From Sulfurimonas sp. (GTDB taxonomy: Bacteria; Campylobacterota; Campylobacteria; Campylobacterales; Sulfurimonadaceae), in contig JAQTZE010000003.1 of assembly GCA_028687935.1 (NCBI GenBank), positions 62,001 to 126,000 of the forward strand: a stretch of DNA of 64,000 bases, written 5' to 3'. Below the pieces are notes generated by a model. It saw only the letters and a program-made list of their open reading frames with translations. It was not told where the DNA came from and ran no database searches. How positions within the stretch are numbered: position 1 is the stretch's first letter; every line of letters starts with the position of its first letter. The position numbers and the translations under genes were made by a program. Below are positions 63,901-64,000 of this stretch, one piece after another.

Positions 63901-64000
63901 AACCTGTGTTGCCACAGCAGTTGTACCACCATCGACAGTACTATCAGTCGAGCCACCTGAGCTACTACAACCAGCTATTATCGCCACTCCTGAGAGCACG
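60997..64000 (-). CDS. Large surface lipoprotein with sialidase-type Asp box, 5' end cut by window
   Basis: A reading frame of about 1000 residues open to the window end. It begins inside a lipoprotein signal (VLSGVAIIAGC, lipobox IAGC), so only a few codons are missing. A Ser/Gly/Thr-rich linker follows, then repeated DxDG-type segments (DADGNTSNGI; VDANDSV). A long beta-rich domain contains SLDKGTTWKNY, which fits the sialidase Asp box (SxDxGxTW), and several Cys (SCSNDDTKAYCKSLC). It is probably a beta-propeller or other surface-binding protein; enzymatic activity is not shown. AAACGCA words are sparse. Confidence 0.75.
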   Translation of the reverse strand, partial: VLSGVAIIAGCSSSGGSTDSTVDGGTTAVATQVGTFVDARVQGLSYKGVKSGTTNIDGNYDFQGSERVTFGLGQSLVLGSLVPKTTPVSPLDFFDGTVDADDTRVSNILRLLQSLDADGNTSNGITITSDGIAALEAALVPTYFPSLTDVNISVLDDQNITDILTVVVDGNYSNLDEVVDANDSVAHLEDSLPKPPPSPVISGTLKCDNDGVSPAEVPFAADFNASQTLKRNVSSKSVEDANRQNPTSHNTIERLDVIVPERTSDGNLTGSGVSVHPIFVNYTQQVVGGYEMGDGSADIGDPTHVDGVFTAVSLDKGTTWKNYTISDTSDKSSMEVVWDLDKTATKIEYPGHAQKPTMAVEGNNILVAWNDKYCPSGNPFNLTAVTTDTNTSYPEDFFAINGKQNSIDYAEAQDGSRVVMIAPNGKEVYEVPFSCVWTARGIFDPVTGEVTWHAPMQLTTGTRDSNHIWIEGSAAGFAMTWQEDTEGLRAGKGEGPGDGWSGATTNHGSDIWYTSIKMTQFAETNSTDELDTTKPKSKYNFHYPMRITDNQSCSNDDTKAYCKSLCNTYGYETFTTNNNKADDITRCNTYDIDMLTDTTAILNGDTGASRSALKLLETTEGQTVVVFGYEETKGLSESDPGVPDQEKGDSETIIALEGKSVYFESFLFDAIDDFNATDPDIIQKMAMPLVSAGNIINVKVPDQNTSEMIYENARRLVIGEQIDACDADRFNFAFMYKQSFDTQGASSDMFIRVNNGFTYGSFIALDERNVTNVSAQKAVVVENIVDYNVSWTEANLDDNTYENPNDNTFSPRIFLRGNAIYTGFEYTPNDVKTSQENMPSNFHTHIYTGTTWLPPQNVTMVTKGGSTTVDARFFGTGEGINSGLPSDQSNPNVLFVTWGEIDWINNEDHDLGKAESNLYYKRALYVDGVWNWDANASMLAARDGAVLQEKEVESYASPDGKTIYNVWLQESEEYNQSDPFSGLDSWFGRVDFNISNIVAP

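Noticed and set aside
1-64000. CRISPR array, prophage, insertion sequence, rRNA operon or replication origin
   Set aside because: No regularly spaced repeats, transposase, phage structural, rRNA or DnaA-box cluster signals were recognised on either strand.
1-64000. AAACGCA as a Chi or KOPS-type strand-polar motif
   Set aside because: Both orientations are about equally frequent across the window, whereas such motifs are biased to one replication strand; a restriction-modification site was not excluded.

Overview
The window looks like a chromosomal segment of a free-living Campylobacterota (Epsilonproteobacteria), most likely a Sulfurimonas-type organism. That is inferred from low to moderate G+C, short intergenic gaps with many 4-base ATGA overlaps, a UbiD-family decarboxylase of the futalosine menaquinone type, an E-type-like complex II iron-sulfur subunit, abundant c-di-GMP proteins and several hypothetical proteins of a style usual in this phylum. 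No prophage, insertion sequence, CRISPR array, rRNA or replication origin was seen.

Layout. 1-9.1 kb: the 3' end of purT, a D-2-hydroxyacid dehydrogenase, a YqaA-type membrane protein lacking a normal start codon, an orphan fumarate reductase/succinate dehydrogenase-like AB pair with unusual cofactor ligands, a structured intergenic region, yajQ, an HTH/coiled-coil protein, a zinc-sensing-type diguanylate cyclase and a DUF1538 membrane protein. 9.3-17 kb: tRNA-Ser(GGA), then a copper/silver efflux locus (cusA, cusB, cusC and a YtkA-like protein on the minus strand; a CusRS-type two-component system on the plus strand). 17-31.4 kb: thiE/thiD, a small PPOX protein, lipocalin, the menaquinone decarboxylase, a THI5/NMT1 protein, a glutathione peroxidase-like protein, a phasin-like protein, an AarF/UbiB kinase, a diguanylate cyclase, pdxH, an EAL protein and trpB. 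31.5-43.8 kb: a PAS-GGDEF-EAL protein, a TetR-controlled TolC/MFP/RND operon with a visible operator, a LapG/LapD pair and a B12-binding radical SAM protein. 44-52.9 kb: an MFS transporter, two MscS channels, a DUF389 protein with a lipid-kinase-like N-terminus, a Tat-exported DUF882 protein paired with a YcbB-type L,D-transpeptidase, and small proteins. 52.9-57.4 kb: a probable zinc-uptake operon (small CxxC protein, outer membrane porin-like protein, ZnuA, ZnuB, second outer membrane protein) behind a Fur/Zur-like palindrome, then a BFD-like 2Fe-2S protein. 57.5-64 kb: a membrane sensor-like protein, a REP-like palindromic repeat, ppsA and the large C-terminal part of a surface lipoprotein cut by the window end.

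The strongest unexplained signal is a short word. AAACGCA (usually followed by G or A) occurs about 140 times by my eye count, roughly equally on both strands, against about 8 expected by composition. It sits inside genes and intergenic regions, forms perfect inverted pairs able to make hairpins (4631-4663; 3304-3319; 27406-27428), and is sparse in the cus locus next to tRNA-Ser. This is how DNA-uptake sequences behave in Haemophilus and Neisseria, and I know of no such sequence described for this phylum. A second recurring pattern is a TATAAT box ending 5-7 bases before the ATG of several genes, suggesting leaderless transcripts.

Functionally the window combines respiration and quinone synthesis, metal handling (Cu efflux, Zn uptake), a dense c-di-GMP and adhesion control set (four or five GGDEF/EAL proteins, YajQ, LapD/LapG) and cell-envelope maintenance.
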